DNA of 25,372 bases from Ignavibacteriaceae bacterium. GTDB lineage: Bacteria > Bacteroidota > Ignavibacteria > Ignavibacteriales > Ignavibacteriaceae. The notes below the pieces were generated by a model. That model searched no databases, was not told where the DNA came from, and was given only the letters and a program-made list of their open reading frames with translations. Position 1 is the first letter of the stretch; every line of letters begins with the position of its first letter. The position numbers and the translations under genes were made by a program. Shown one piece after another: positions 1 through 8,508 of the stretch. The stretch is taken from positions 1-25,372 of the forward strand of contig JALNWB010000044.1 of assembly GCA_023231105.1 (NCBI GenBank), in the 5' to 3' direction.

Positions 1-3000
1 TATTTCATAAGAATCATTTTTTTAGTAACAATTTGATTTTCTGCTTTCAACCGATAAATATATGTACCGCTTGCGAGTGAACTTGCATCAAATTTTACCT
101 GTTGATTCCCGGCTTGTCTTAATTGATTTCCAATTAAAACGACAACTTCTTGTCCTAACACATTATACACGCGAAGATCTACAAAACTTTCTTTTGTTAA
201 TCCAAAAGAAATTGTTGTATTTGGGTTAAACGGATTAGGATAGTTTTGGTTTACATAGAAAACATCCGGGACTAATTTATCGTTCACACCAACCGGGATT
301 TTTCTAATAAAGGTTACATTAAAAGTATCCACGCTAGAAACGAGTGTAACCTCCGCTCCTTTTGCTTTAACAGTCCATTTTGTAACTAATGTATCAGCAG
401 TTCCCATCCAACCAAGAGCTTTCGTACCTGTATAAGAGAAAACAGAATCGGATAAAACACCGCTGGCAAATATAGGAGACTTCAGGAGTACAAACTGATA
501 AACTACCGCATCATTATTAAGATCAACAGCTTTATTCCAGGTCATATTCAACGTAGCGTTGGAATCTGTAATTTCAACAACCGCACTGTCTGCCGGGGTT
601 GCAAGATGGAAATAAGGAGATGGGGGTGCTGGTACATTTTGTGTAATATCGGTATAATAACGAGGCATAAGCTGGTAGCCGTTATTTGGAGGAGTAGCTG
701 TACTATATTGAGTAACAAAACCTATTACATTCATCGGGTAAACAGGTTCTGGTTGTCCAGCTAAGTCAAAATCTTTATCAATTCTCATTGTAAAGTTTTT
801 ATAACCATCCCAAACATTCATATTTGCATCTTTACCTACAGCTGGCCATGCAACGCTGGTCGCAGTTTTAGCTAAAGCATTAATTTTAATTAACATGCTC
901 TCATATTTTTCACCATTAGCCATCAATTCAGCCACTGTAATTACTTTTGGTTCAGGAATGGTTCCTTTTCCTAACTTAATAATGGTTGTGTCAGCACCTT
1001 TAACTACTAATTCGGTTAAACCATTATACATTGTAACAACACCGGTTATTTGTACTAAATCACCAACTACAGGAAAAGGTGTAAGCTTTGGTTGAGAATA
1101 TATATTTAAACCACCAGTTTCATCTTGAACGTAAAAGCTATTACTAGAACTACTACTTAAATTTAAGTCAGGAGTGGTTACCACTCCTTTAATAACAACA
1201 GTTTCACCAACTCTATCTGCAATAAAGTCATTATTCGCATCAACTTTAACCGCAGATATTGTTTCGGCAACTATTTTTTGAAGATCAAGGATTACAATAG
1301 GGAATGGCGCGTCGGCTGCAGTGTTTGAACCTCTAGCATAATCTGAAGTGTATAGCACTTCAAGATCAGCATCAGCATCAAGGTTAGCAATATTTATTAC
1401 TTCATACTGAGTGAATTTATCATTCATACCAAAATCGATAACTTCACCTTTCCAACTTGCAGCATCCATAACATTACCACCGGTATATTCTACCCGGTAG
1501 ATTTGTCCGGTAGGAACACTTTCTCTTGAACCGGTAACGAAATCGATATTTCCATCGCCATCGATATCACCAACAGCACCACCATTTAAACGAGTTCCAC
1601 CAAGGGCTGTAAAATCAGCAACTGCAGCGGCAACCCAAGCGCCGTTAATCCATTTTAACATGTTAACTTTTGCGTCATACCAATCGCCAACCATAATTTC
1701 TTCAACACCATCTTTGTCAACATCGGTTGTAGAAGCAGTTAGGAAAGCCCCGTTAACAATTGCTTTTTGTGATGGATAAATGTTCCATTGCCCGTTAGCA
1801 TAATCAACTCTTTGAAGATTACCACTACCGTCGAATAATTGAATTGCATTATTTGCAACAGCAATGTCCCATCTTCCTCCGGCATCCAATTTAAGAACAT
1901 CAGAATATTTACCAACTGTTAATGGAGCCGTGTTAGAAGCAAGATCTCTTGGCACGCCGGTATAGAACACCTCATCACCGTAAGCGCCATCGATATTTGC
2001 AAGAGTAATCATATCCATCTGACCACCTGCACCACCAAGTACACCTTTATCTAATAAACTGGTCGTGTAACTTGCAGCTAATGTTTTATCTCCGCCATTA
2101 TAAGCTACTCTATAAACTTCATCTGTTCCTCTAAAGCCAACAACAAAATCAGCTAAACTATCAGCATTTATATCGCCAACTCTTACGTTGGTGATTTGTT
2201 TGAAAGCGTTAGCAGAAAAATCTGCTATTTTGTACCCTTTTAAACTATCTGCATCAGGAACTAATACCCAAACTGATCCAGACCCCGCAGAACCATAGTC
2301 ACCAGTAACAATTTCCATGTTACCGTCACCATCAATATCAGTTGTTGTTGCTGATAACCAAGACCAACCCGGGTATGCTTGGTGAGCAGCCGAAACTGTA
2401 TAGTTTGTACCGTCATTAGTTATAGTTCTTTCAGTCCCATCACTCTTAAAAAGATAGATAGTACGATCAATAACAGCTAAATCGCGATAATTATTTGCGG
2501 CATCAGGAGTACCTTTTGCTTCCATTGTCCATACTTCACTTCCATCACCGTTATCCGGGATATTAGATACACCTATAACACCCCAAACTAAAGCATTAGT
2601 TCGTTCAGTAAATACAAATTCTAAAGCGTTATCATTATCTATATCGGTTAAAACACCGCGGAATGGTCTCATGTTTGTTAAAGAATCAAGTCCCATATTC
2701 CAGCCAGCATTTGGTGAGTAGGTACCATCACCTTTATCAACACCCATAACGTCAGAACCATTCCCGGGAGTTTCATAAACAACTATTCTATCCGGGTTTT
2801 CATTACCAGCGCCAAAATTGTTTACCGGGCACCAAATAACTTCACCTTTGCCGTCTTTATCCCAGTCGCCGGCGATTAAAACAGGCCAACTATTTTGGAA
2901 ATCCATTCCCGGAATCTTTGTACTCCATCTAAATACCCATGCACCAGAAACTAGTTCATATTTGTACAACATAGGAATCAACTCACCATTAGGACCATCA

Positions 3001-3824
3001 CTCCAGTCATCATTAACTGCATACAAGTCCATCAAGCCGTCGGCATCATAATCCACTCCAGTAACTACTCCACCGAATCCACCGTCAGGACTTTCAATTA
3101 CATTAGTTCTTGCAAAACGGTTGGTTAGCTCAGTATTTTTTGTCATATCTAATGACCAAGTTTCAGAGCCGTCTCCAGCATCTGGAATATTAGTAACTGA
3201 AATAACTCCCATCATAAGTCCGGCTGTTGCTCCTGGCGTTTGTCTATCTGCAAAAATAACTTCTTGCTTACCATCGCCATTTATATCATACGCAACCCAT
3301 TTCAAAGGACGTGTATTATAAGAGGCGGCTAAGTTCAAATTCCATTGTGCGTTTGGTCTGAAGTTACCAGCACCATCACTAATACCAAGAACATCGTTTC
3401 CATTAGCTTCAAAAACAACAATTCTAGGAGGTGTTGTATTTACACCAAAATTATTTGTGAAACCCCAAATGAGTTCTTTTTTGCCGTCACCGTCAAGGTC
3501 ACCAACAGTAAGAGCAGCCCAGGAATTTTGTCTTTCATTAGGTAAAGAAGCAGCCCAAACAGAATCCCAAGATGTGCCATTTCTTTCATATTTAATAATT
3601 TGTGGGATTTCATCACCAGTCATAAAATCTGTCATTCCATCAACAGAATAAATTTCTAGTTTTCCATCACCGTCTAAATCCACACCAGATACTGTTGCAC
3701 CAAAACCAGATGGATAAGTACTTGGTGGATCGATTAAAGCACTTCTAACAAATGAATCTTGAGCAAAAAGACTCGTACCTAGAAGTAAGGTTAACAAGAA
3801 TAGTGTATTTCTTAGTTTGATCAT
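1..3824 (-). CDS. Secreted FG-GAP/VCBS-repeat protein with T9SS sorting domain (3' end at window edge)
   Basis: Reading the minus strand from 3824 gives 1274 uninterrupted codons; the last in-window residues are KMILMK and the next two bases are TA, so the stop codon is almost certainly completed by the base just outside the window. The start has a GGAG motif five bases upstream. Residues 1-21 form a signal peptide ending FAQ. Residues 45 to about 780 hold many FG-GAP/VCBS-like units with calcium-binding DxDxDG loops (for example VDLDGDGK at 48-55), suggesting beta-propellers. About 850-1020 resembles an OB-fold domain (VVIKGVVTT near 876), about 1070-1165 looks fibronectin-III-like, and the sorting domain (NQNYPNPFNP near 1193) fills the end. 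Residues 45-253 and 254 to about 450 are a diverged internal duplication. Expected outside the outer membrane; the ligand is unknown. It is 83 bases downstream of another secreted gene and may be cotranscribed with it. Confidence 0.9.
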   Translation of the reverse strand, partial: MIKLRNTLFLLTLLLGTSLFAQDSFVRSALIDPPSTYPSGFGATVSGVDLDGDGKLEIYSVDGMTDFMTGDEIPQIIKYERNGTSWDSVWAASLPNERQNSWAALTVGDLDGDGKKELIWGFTNNFGVNTTPPRIVVFEANGNDVLGISDGAGNFRPNAQWNLNLAASYNTRPLKWVAYDINGDGKQEVIFADRQTPGATAGLMMGVISVTNIPDAGDGSETWSLDMTKNTELTNRFARTNVIESPDGGFGGVVTGVDYDADGLMDLYAVNDDWSDGPNGELIPMLYKYELVSGAWVFRWSTKIPGMDFQNSWPVLIAGDWDKDGKGEVIWCPVNNFGAGNENPDRIVVYETPGNGSDVMGVDKGDGTYSPNAGWNMGLDSLTNMRPFRGVLTDIDNDNALEFVFTERTNALVWGVIGVSNIPDNGDGSEVWTMEAKGTPDAANNYRDLAVIDRTIYLFKSDGTERTITNDGTNYTVSAAHQAYPGWSWLSATTTDIDGDGNMEIVTGDYGSAGSGSVWVLVPDADSLKGYKIADFSANAFKQITNVRVGDINADSLADFVVGFRGTDEVYRVAYNGGDKTLAASYTTSLLDKGVLGGAGGQMDMITLANIDGAYGDEVFYTGVPRDLASNTAPLTVGKYSDVLKLDAGGRWDIAVANNAIQLFDGSGNLQRVDYANGQWNIYPSQKAIVNGAFLTASTTDVDKDGVEEIMVGDWYDAKVNMLKWINGAWVAAAVADFTALGGTRLNGGAVGDIDGDGNIDFVTGSRESVPTGQIYRVEYTGGNVMDAASWKGEVIDFGMNDKFTQYEVINIANLDADADLEVLYTSDYARGSNTAADAPFPIVILDLQKIVAETISAVKVDANNDFIADRVGETVVIKGVVTTPDLNLSSSSSNSFYVQDETGGLNIYSQPKLTPFPVVGDLVQITGVVTMYNGLTELVVKGADTTIIKLGKGTIPEPKVITVAELMANGEKYESMLIKINALAKTATSVAWPAVGKDANMNVWDGYKNFTMRIDKDFDLAGQPEPVYPMNVIGFVTQYSTATPPNNGYQLMPRYYTDITQNVPAPPSPYFHLATPADSAVVEITDSNATLNMTWNKAVDLNNDAVVYQFVLLKSPIFASGVLSDSVFSYTGTKALGWMGTADTLVTKWTVKAKGAEVTLVSSVDTFNVTFIRKIPVGVNDKLVPDVFYVNQNYPNPFNPNTTISFGLTKESFVDLRVYNVLGQEVVVLIGNQLRQAGNQQVKFDASSLASGTYIYRLKAENQIVTKKMILMK

Positions 3825-3907
3825 AAAAACTCCATTATGATTAGTGAATAAATTAATTAATGTTAATACTTGCTTGATGAATTTCACCAGGCTGTTTAGT
3901 TGAAAAA

Positions 3908-5362
3908 TTATTTAATTAGCGTCATTTTTTTAGAAATAGTATGTATTCCATTGTTTAAACTATAGAGATAAGTTCCGGAAGCTAATCTTGAAGCATCAAA
4001 AGAAACTTTATAAGTCCCACTTTCAAATTCAGCATCTTTCAAAAGTACCGTTACAAGTGCGCCGTTAATATCATATACAATTAATGTAATTTTTGATTGT
4101 TGAGAAATTCCAAATTCAATTGTAGTTGATGGATTAAAAGGATTAGGATAATTCTGAGTTAATGTAAATGTTGACGGATTAATTCCTTCAACTCGTTCAA
4201 CACCAAGAACTGTAATTGGAATTATGGGTAACTGACCTTGATAAACCCATTTTTCGATAGTCCAGCCATAATAACAAGCAGTATAAACATTCCCTTTAGC
4301 GTCAACATCAATCCCATAAGCAGAAGTATAGCCTGAGCCGTAAGGGAATTTACCATCAAGAGTTCTATTTTGGTATGAGCCAAATGTGTCCCAATTCCAT
4401 TGTGCAATATCGCATGTATCTAAAATCTGTCCGGTGTTTGGGTTGACAATATAAAATCTTCCAACTTCATAAGTAGTGCTCCCGAAATTATCAACACTAA
4501 CGAAAAGGAGATTATTCTTTTTCAAGAATGCTAATCCGGTTGGTCCACATCTTGTCCCTGTGTTACTTGTATCATGAACTTCAAAATTAAAATTATTATG
4601 AAGTGAATATCCGGTACTTGGACTTCCGGTATAAAGATATACTTTATGCAGCGTATAGTTAGCAACATAAAGTAATGAACCATCTTCATTCACCGCAACA
4701 TCTAAAGCTCTGCCGGTATCGGGGAGGGTGATAGTTTGAAGAGGGTTTGAAGAATGTAGATCACTCCATTGAGGTTCATCCTTAATCCCTTTGTAAACAC
4801 GAACGGTTGCTTTAGCATTGTCAGCAGCATAAGTCGTAACAAATACATTTCCGTTATCGGAAACAGCTATACCATGAATGCGTTCTGTTCCAGTTTCCAT
4901 ACGGTATGACGTTGAATAAACGCTGTCGGCACCCATTTTAAAAACAAGAATATTATGATTGTCATCATTGCTCGTAACATAGGCAAGAGAATCGGGAGTT
5001 GCCGCAATGCCTAGTGTTCGCTTTGCTGTGATAAAATCAAATGCGTTATCCGGGTTCATCCAATCAACTTCAAGACTATCTGGTTTATAAGGGAAGAATC
5101 CTAATCTGCCGGTAGAATCTGTAGCATCTCTGTATCCAATGGGAAATGATACAGCTTTAGTAAGTGAACCTATTATAGCAAAAAAAGTATTTTCTCTTAC
5201 TACGGCAACGTTAGCGGTATTGGTACCCGTAGCGTTAGCATCAGGATGGTCCCATGTTGCATAACTGCATTGCCAAATTCCGTCAAACGACTGAGCTTTG
5301 GTATTTTGAACATTGAAAAGAAATGCGAAGAACAGAAGAAAAACGAAGTAACTTTTTTTCAT
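3908..5362 (-). CDS. Secreted beta-propeller (NHL/lactonase-like) protein with T9SS sorting domain
   Basis: 484 residues. The frame is open upstream to 5431, but the start at 5362 is preferred because GAAGG lies eight bases before it and the product then begins MKKSYFVFLLFFAFLF, a signal peptide ending KAQ. The middle contains repeated propeller-blade-like units, such as IHGIAVSDNGNVFVTTY, ALDVAVNEDGSLLYVANY and YGIDVDAKGNVYTACYYG, the pattern of NHL, SMP-30 or lactonase propellers. The last 80 or so residues are a sorting domain (TQNYPNPFNPST, RLASGTYLYSL, KKMTLIK). No catalytic residues could be assigned, so it may be a binding protein rather than an enzyme. It is followed 83 bases later by the large FG-GAP gene on the same strand and preceded by a 379-base gap with a sorting-domain relic and repeats. 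Confidence 0.88.
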   Translation of the reverse strand: MKKSYFVFLLFFAFLFNVQNTKAQSFDGIWQCSYATWDHPDANATGTNTANVAVVRENTFFAIIGSLTKAVSFPIGYRDATDSTGRLGFFPYKPDSLEVDWMNPDNAFDFITAKRTLGIAATPDSLAYVTSNDDNHNILVFKMGADSVYSTSYRMETGTERIHGIAVSDNGNVFVTTYAADNAKATVRVYKGIKDEPQWSDLHSSNPLQTITLPDTGRALDVAVNEDGSLLYVANYTLHKVYLYTGSPSTGYSLHNNFNFEVHDTSNTGTRCGPTGLAFLKKNNLLFVSVDNFGSTTYEVGRFYIVNPNTGQILDTCDIAQWNWDTFGSYQNRTLDGKFPYGSGYTSAYGIDVDAKGNVYTACYYGWTIEKWVYQGQLPIIPITVLGVERVEGINPSTFTLTQNYPNPFNPSTTIEFGISQQSKITLIVYDINGALVTVLLKDAEFESGTYKVSFDASRLASGTYLYSLNNGIHTISKKMTLIK

Positions 5363-5477
5363 AAATCTTACCTTCTTTATTTTTTTTGAGAAAGGACATT
5401 CAATTTTATTAAAATATGTCATTAATGTCAAGCATGTTTACGGATTTTTCAAAGTAATATTCCTAAAAAGAATAATT

Positions 5478-5582
5478 TCACCTGACTACCACCATTTTTC
5501 TTGTCTGCACTAAATTACCAGCACGCAGTTGATAGAAATAAACTCCGCTTGATAATTCCTAATTCCTAACCTGGTAAACCAG
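5478..5582 (-). pseudogene. Relic of a T9SS sorting-domain 3' end
   Basis: On the minus strand this reads LVYQVRN, an in-frame TAG, then ELSSGVYFYQLRAGN and LVQTRKMVVVR followed by TGA. It corresponds to the last two or three strands of the sorting domain in the neighbouring peptidase gene (YQVSF..., then LSSGVYFYQLRAGN). The nucleotide match to that gene is close over the STRUCTURALLY equivalent stretch ending at the GTGCA shared by both. The TAG comes from a GAATTAG heptad lying between the YQV and LSSG strands. No upstream coding part remains, so it is a leftover of a lost gene or of a partial duplication. Confidence 0.8.
5554..5567. repeat. Heptad repeat (AATTCCT x2) inside the sorting-domain relic
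   Basis: Two exact AATTCCT units in tandem, reading GAATTAG-type heptads on the minus strand. They separate the YQV and LSSG strands of the relic and supply its in-frame stop. The same word recurs as a longer array at 14874-14908. Confidence 0.6.
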
Positions 5583-5592
5583 AATTAAAAGG

Positions 5593-5664
5593 GAATAATG
5601 AACAAGGAATGTAGAATATCGAAGTATAAAAACTTCATCATTCGTTATTCCTTGTTCGATATTC
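5593..5664. repeat. Two facing GAANNNN heptad arrays forming an imperfect hairpin
   Basis: The plus strand has five units of pattern GAANNNN from 5593 (for example GAATAAT then GAACAAG), and the minus strand has five units of the same pattern from 5664 (GAATATC then GAACAAG). The arms 5593-5625 and 5632-5664 match at 25 of 33 positions as an inverted repeat, with ATAAAA as loop. GAACAAG and the loop-proximal GAAGT are shared exactly; mismatches fall in the variable positions of the heptads. There is no U-tract, so a simple terminator is unlikely. Confidence 0.75.
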
Positions 5665-5705
5665 AAATTAATGAAAATATTCTTACTATTTTGCACAGTC
5701 CGCCG

Positions 5706-5721
5706 CTCCGCCGCGGCGGAG
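5706..5721. repeat. Perfect 16-base GC-rich palindrome
   Basis: CTCCGCCGCGGCGGAG is a perfect palindrome, with a further TCCGCCG copy just before it. It lies 21 bases past the stop codon of the peptidase gene on the transcribed side. It is not followed by a U-run on the minus strand, so it is not a classical terminator; a REP-like element or a protein-binding site is possible. Confidence 0.6.
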
Positions 5722-5741
5722 GATTTTTGCTAACTATTTAA

Positions 5742-8471
5742 TTATTTTAAAAGTATCATTTTCTTTATTTGCACAAAATTACCTGCACGCAGTTGATAGA
5801 AATATACCCCGCTTGAAAGTTGTCTGTTGTTAGTGGTTTGTTGTGTGTTGAATGAAACTTGGTAACTGCCCGGCGATTTCTCCTCATTCACCAACATCGC
5901 TACTTCATTCCCAAGCACATCATAAACTTTCAAAGTTACATAACTGCCGACTGCTAACTGCCAATTGATGACTGTATTCGGATTAAACGGATTTGGATAA
6001 TTCTGATTTAAATAAAATACGGTTGGCTTTTGATCTTCTCCGTGAACGGAAGAAATTGAAGAAGTGAAAAAATCAATTGAGTTGGAAATAACTTTGTTGA
6101 AAGCAGAATCGTCGGCAGTTGTCTCAAGAGGAAATGCAAAATAAATTAACTTCCCTATTTTATCCGATGTACCGAATATTCCCGCGTATTGATTCCCGGC
6201 TCCTTTTCCGTTTACGTATTGCAGACATTGCGTGCTGCCACCTACCGGATTTATTTCATCGGGATAATCTTCTTCATACGTTTGACCAAAATAAAATTGA
6301 CAATCACTCATCGAAGAATTTTGCACACCGCTAACGAAATTTGAACCAGCCCCATCAGAGATAAAAGTAGATTTAAAATAATTTTTATAAAAATCCTTAT
6401 CAGCTGCATCTCCTTTAGATGAAAGGTCCCAGCCTATTTCACTTCCCGATACAAAAAGTTTTCCTCCGTTTTCAAGATAATTTTTTATCAACGTTTGTTC
6501 GTTATGACTAAAAGTTTCGTCAATTGTACTTTCATCACCGGAAATCCAAAAAACGGTTTCATAATTATTTAAGTGTACTATTGAATCCAACACTTTGCTG
6601 TTGCTCACCGTTTCAAAATTTTGAGAAACCGCTTGCAACGCTCTCCCATATTTTACTGCAAATGTGTGCCCGGCTCCGCGCCAGCTTCCTTCATTTCTTT
6701 TAAAACCATTAACAATTAAACATTTAAGTGTAGCTGATTTTCTTACTCCCATGCTATTCGACCAGTTGCTTTCGGCAATATCCGAACCAATCTTTTTTAC
6801 ACTTGCAATTCTATAATATTCAACTTCATTTGAAGTAGAAATGTTTACGGCTGTATTTTTGCACGCGTTTTCATCCAAATATAAATTCCATGTTTCTCCG
6901 TTTACCGAACGATAAATTCTGTAACCAAAAATATTTGTCGTATCGCAATTCCAGTTTAAAGAAACGTTTCCATCCGGTAGAACAATTGCTTGCAACAAAT
7001 TCGGCTGACTTGCATTAGCAACGGTTTCCATGTTATTATAATATCGCGGAGTGTAAGAAGTTAAATCCGAAGCGGCATACGACCAATACGAAACGTCCCA
7101 ACCTCTTGCAGAAGATTCAACAACTCGAAAATTTCCGTTTGGAGTACGATTGACAAATAATCTTACATGTCCAATTTTATGAATTGCATCTCCAGGCTTT
7201 AGTTCATCCCAAGTTGCATATTGAGTAGTAATATCCGGCATTGAACTCGTGGAAGAGTGATAACTCATCTGCCAGCATCTGCTTACAAATCCGGAACAGT
7301 CAACACCAACTGCATATGATGAAACACCGCTCGTATTTATATCTGCGGCATATTTACCGCTTGACAAACCGGCATCATATTGTGTTAACGTATTAAACCC
7401 TCCCCATTTGTAAGCTACTCGCGCGTTACTACCAACGACAAGCCAGGTTGGAGTCCTAACAATATCGCCGTCAGGTCCGGTTATGTTTTGCGGCGAAAGA
7501 TTATTGGAAGAACATTTATACTGATGAAGCGCATAACTTTCACCTATTTTCAAAGCTGTTACCCTGCTTGCCGGAGTATTAACACCAAATATTTTTTGAT
7601 GGAGCGGTTCTTCGATGGCTTTTAAATTGTTGTAATGAAACGTTCTTAAAAATTCCAAAGGATAAATTATTCTTGAGACAGTTGATTTTGCTAATCCGCT
7701 CCATTTAAATATTTTTATTCCATTCTCATCCGAATAAAGATGATACAAATTCCCTTCAGCGTCTATCTGAAGATCTTTTACCATATAAATAAATTTAATT
7801 GAAGGGAGTTCTAAAACGGAAAGAAAAGTTCCGCTTTTTGATAGAGTATAAACTTCCCTTTTAACATTTAAAGGAATTTGCGTTACATAAGTTTCGATAA
7901 GCAAATATGAATTACCCACAGCGTCAATCCCGATGAGATCGGCACAAGCTAAATTTGATGGGAAGTTTAGAATTGTCTGCCGGCTCATTCCCGGAATTGC
8001 TGTTTCTAATAAAAGTTGTTCGTTCTTTTCAACTTTTACTTTTACAAAAATTTCTCCGTCTTTGCTGGATAAAATTCCTCCATCATCTTTTAAAACTCTT
8101 GGCTTTCCGTAAAACAGTTTTTTATACAATGCGCTTGGATTGACAGATTTTTCTTCATCGCCTTGCATAATTTTTAGCGCTTCATTTTCGTCAATTCCCT
8201 TTACGAAATCAATTTCTCTATTACCCAATGAATGTTGATTCGAGAGTTCACTTGAAAAATATTTGTAAATCTTGGAATCATTGAATGTGGAAAAGAAAAC
8301 CGAATCACTTACAACATCAAAAGAAGCGGCGGAATAATTCCCCGAATTTTCAATTCTAATTCCAAAAGGCAACTCGGCATATTTTTTTTCAAAAATTATT
8401 CGGTGAGTAACCTGCGCCGTTACAAAACTGTTTAACAGCAGATATAATGCGATCATTAAAAAATGTTTCAT
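5742..8471 (-). CDS. Secreted NlpC/P60-type peptidase with Fn3, glutaminase-like and T9SS sorting domains
   Basis: 909 residues from the start at 8471; the open frame reaches 8546, but MKHFLMIALYLLL with an AGAAG motif upstream is the natural signal-peptide start. Residues to about 330 are a propeller-like region of unassigned family. About 345-475 matches an NlpC/P60 cysteine peptidase: YKWGG near 353, VDCSGFV with likely nucleophile C392, LKPGDAI, then GHVRLFV with likely catalytic H435. About 488-575 is fibronectin III. About 583-800 resembles a class I glutamine-amidotransferase-like fold (CLIVNGF, YLENGGKLFVSGSE), as seen in some Bacteroidota secreted hydrolases. The sorting domain starts near 815 and contains two heptad-derived segments (WQLAVGSY and TQQTTNNRQ). 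The likely role is cleavage of cell-wall or other peptide bonds outside the cell; the substrate is unknown. A lipoprotein gene ends 37 bases upstream on the same strand. Confidence 0.85.
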   Translation of the reverse strand: MKHFLMIALYLLLNSFVTAQVTHRIIFEKKYAELPFGIRIENSGNYSAASFDVVSDSVFFSTFNDSKIYKYFSSELSNQHSLGNREIDFVKGIDENEALKIMQGDEEKSVNPSALYKKLFYGKPRVLKDDGGILSSKDGEIFVKVKVEKNEQLLLETAIPGMSRQTILNFPSNLACADLIGIDAVGNSYLLIETYVTQIPLNVKREVYTLSKSGTFLSVLELPSIKFIYMVKDLQIDAEGNLYHLYSDENGIKIFKWSGLAKSTVSRIIYPLEFLRTFHYNNLKAIEEPLHQKIFGVNTPASRVTALKIGESYALHQYKCSSNNLSPQNITGPDGDIVRTPTWLVVGSNARVAYKWGGFNTLTQYDAGLSSGKYAADINTSGVSSYAVGVDCSGFVSRCWQMSYHSSTSSMPDITTQYATWDELKPGDAIHKIGHVRLFVNRTPNGNFRVVESSARGWDVSYWSYAASDLTSYTPRYYNNMETVANASQPNLLQAIVLPDGNVSLNWNCDTTNIFGYRIYRSVNGETWNLYLDENACKNTAVNISTSNEVEYYRIASVKKIGSDIAESNWSNSMGVRKSATLKCLIVNGFKRNEGSWRGAGHTFAVKYGRALQAVSQNFETVSNSKVLDSIVHLNNYETVFWISGDESTIDETFSHNEQTLIKNYLENGGKLFVSGSEIGWDLSSKGDAADKDFYKNYFKSTFISDGAGSNFVSGVQNSSMSDCQFYFGQTYEEDYPDEINPVGGSTQCLQYVNGKGAGNQYAGIFGTSDKIGKLIYFAFPLETTADDSAFNKVISNSIDFFTSSISSVHGEDQKPTVFYLNQNYPNPFNPNTVINWQLAVGSYVTLKVYDVLGNEVAMLVNEEKSPGSYQVSFNTQQTTNNRQLSSGVYFYQLRAGNFVQIKKMILLK
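5820..5854. repeat. Heptad array inside the peptidase sorting domain (TTGNNNG type)
   Basis: Five consecutive 7-base units on the plus strand, mostly starting TTG and ending G (TTGTCTG, TTGTTAG and so on). On the coding strand they encode the low-complexity segment TQQTTNNRQ, about six residues longer than the DASR-type turn found here in the other sorting domains of the window. It lies immediately before the LSSGVYFYQL strand. Confidence 0.65.
5941..5975. repeat. Heptad array inside the peptidase sorting domain (NNACTGC type)
   Basis: Five 7-base units on the plus strand, TAACTGC then CGACTGC and so on, the last two degenerate. They encode NWQLAVGSYV, replacing the usual segment before the TLKVYDVLG strand without changing its length. 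Confidence 0.6.
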
Positions 8472-8508
8472 ATTTTTTCTTCTAACCAATAGATAAGCAT
8501 CTGCTCGC

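Larger units (their letters stand above)
5363..5741. other. Intergenic region with sorting-domain relic, heptad hairpin and GC-rich palindrome
   Basis: This 379-base gap between two minus-strand secreted genes holds no intact gene. It contains a broken sorting-domain 3' end (5478-5582), a short AATTCCT heptad array inside that relic (5554-5567), two facing heptad arrays forming an imperfect hairpin (5593-5664), and a perfect 16-base GC-rich palindrome (5706-5721) that stands out in AT-rich surroundings. No convincing promoter for the gene starting at 5362 was found. Confidence 0.7.

Noticed and set aside
5593..5664. Rho-independent terminator for the peptidase gene
   Set aside because: The arms are imperfect, AT-rich and 7-base periodic, and no U-run follows on the transcribed strand.
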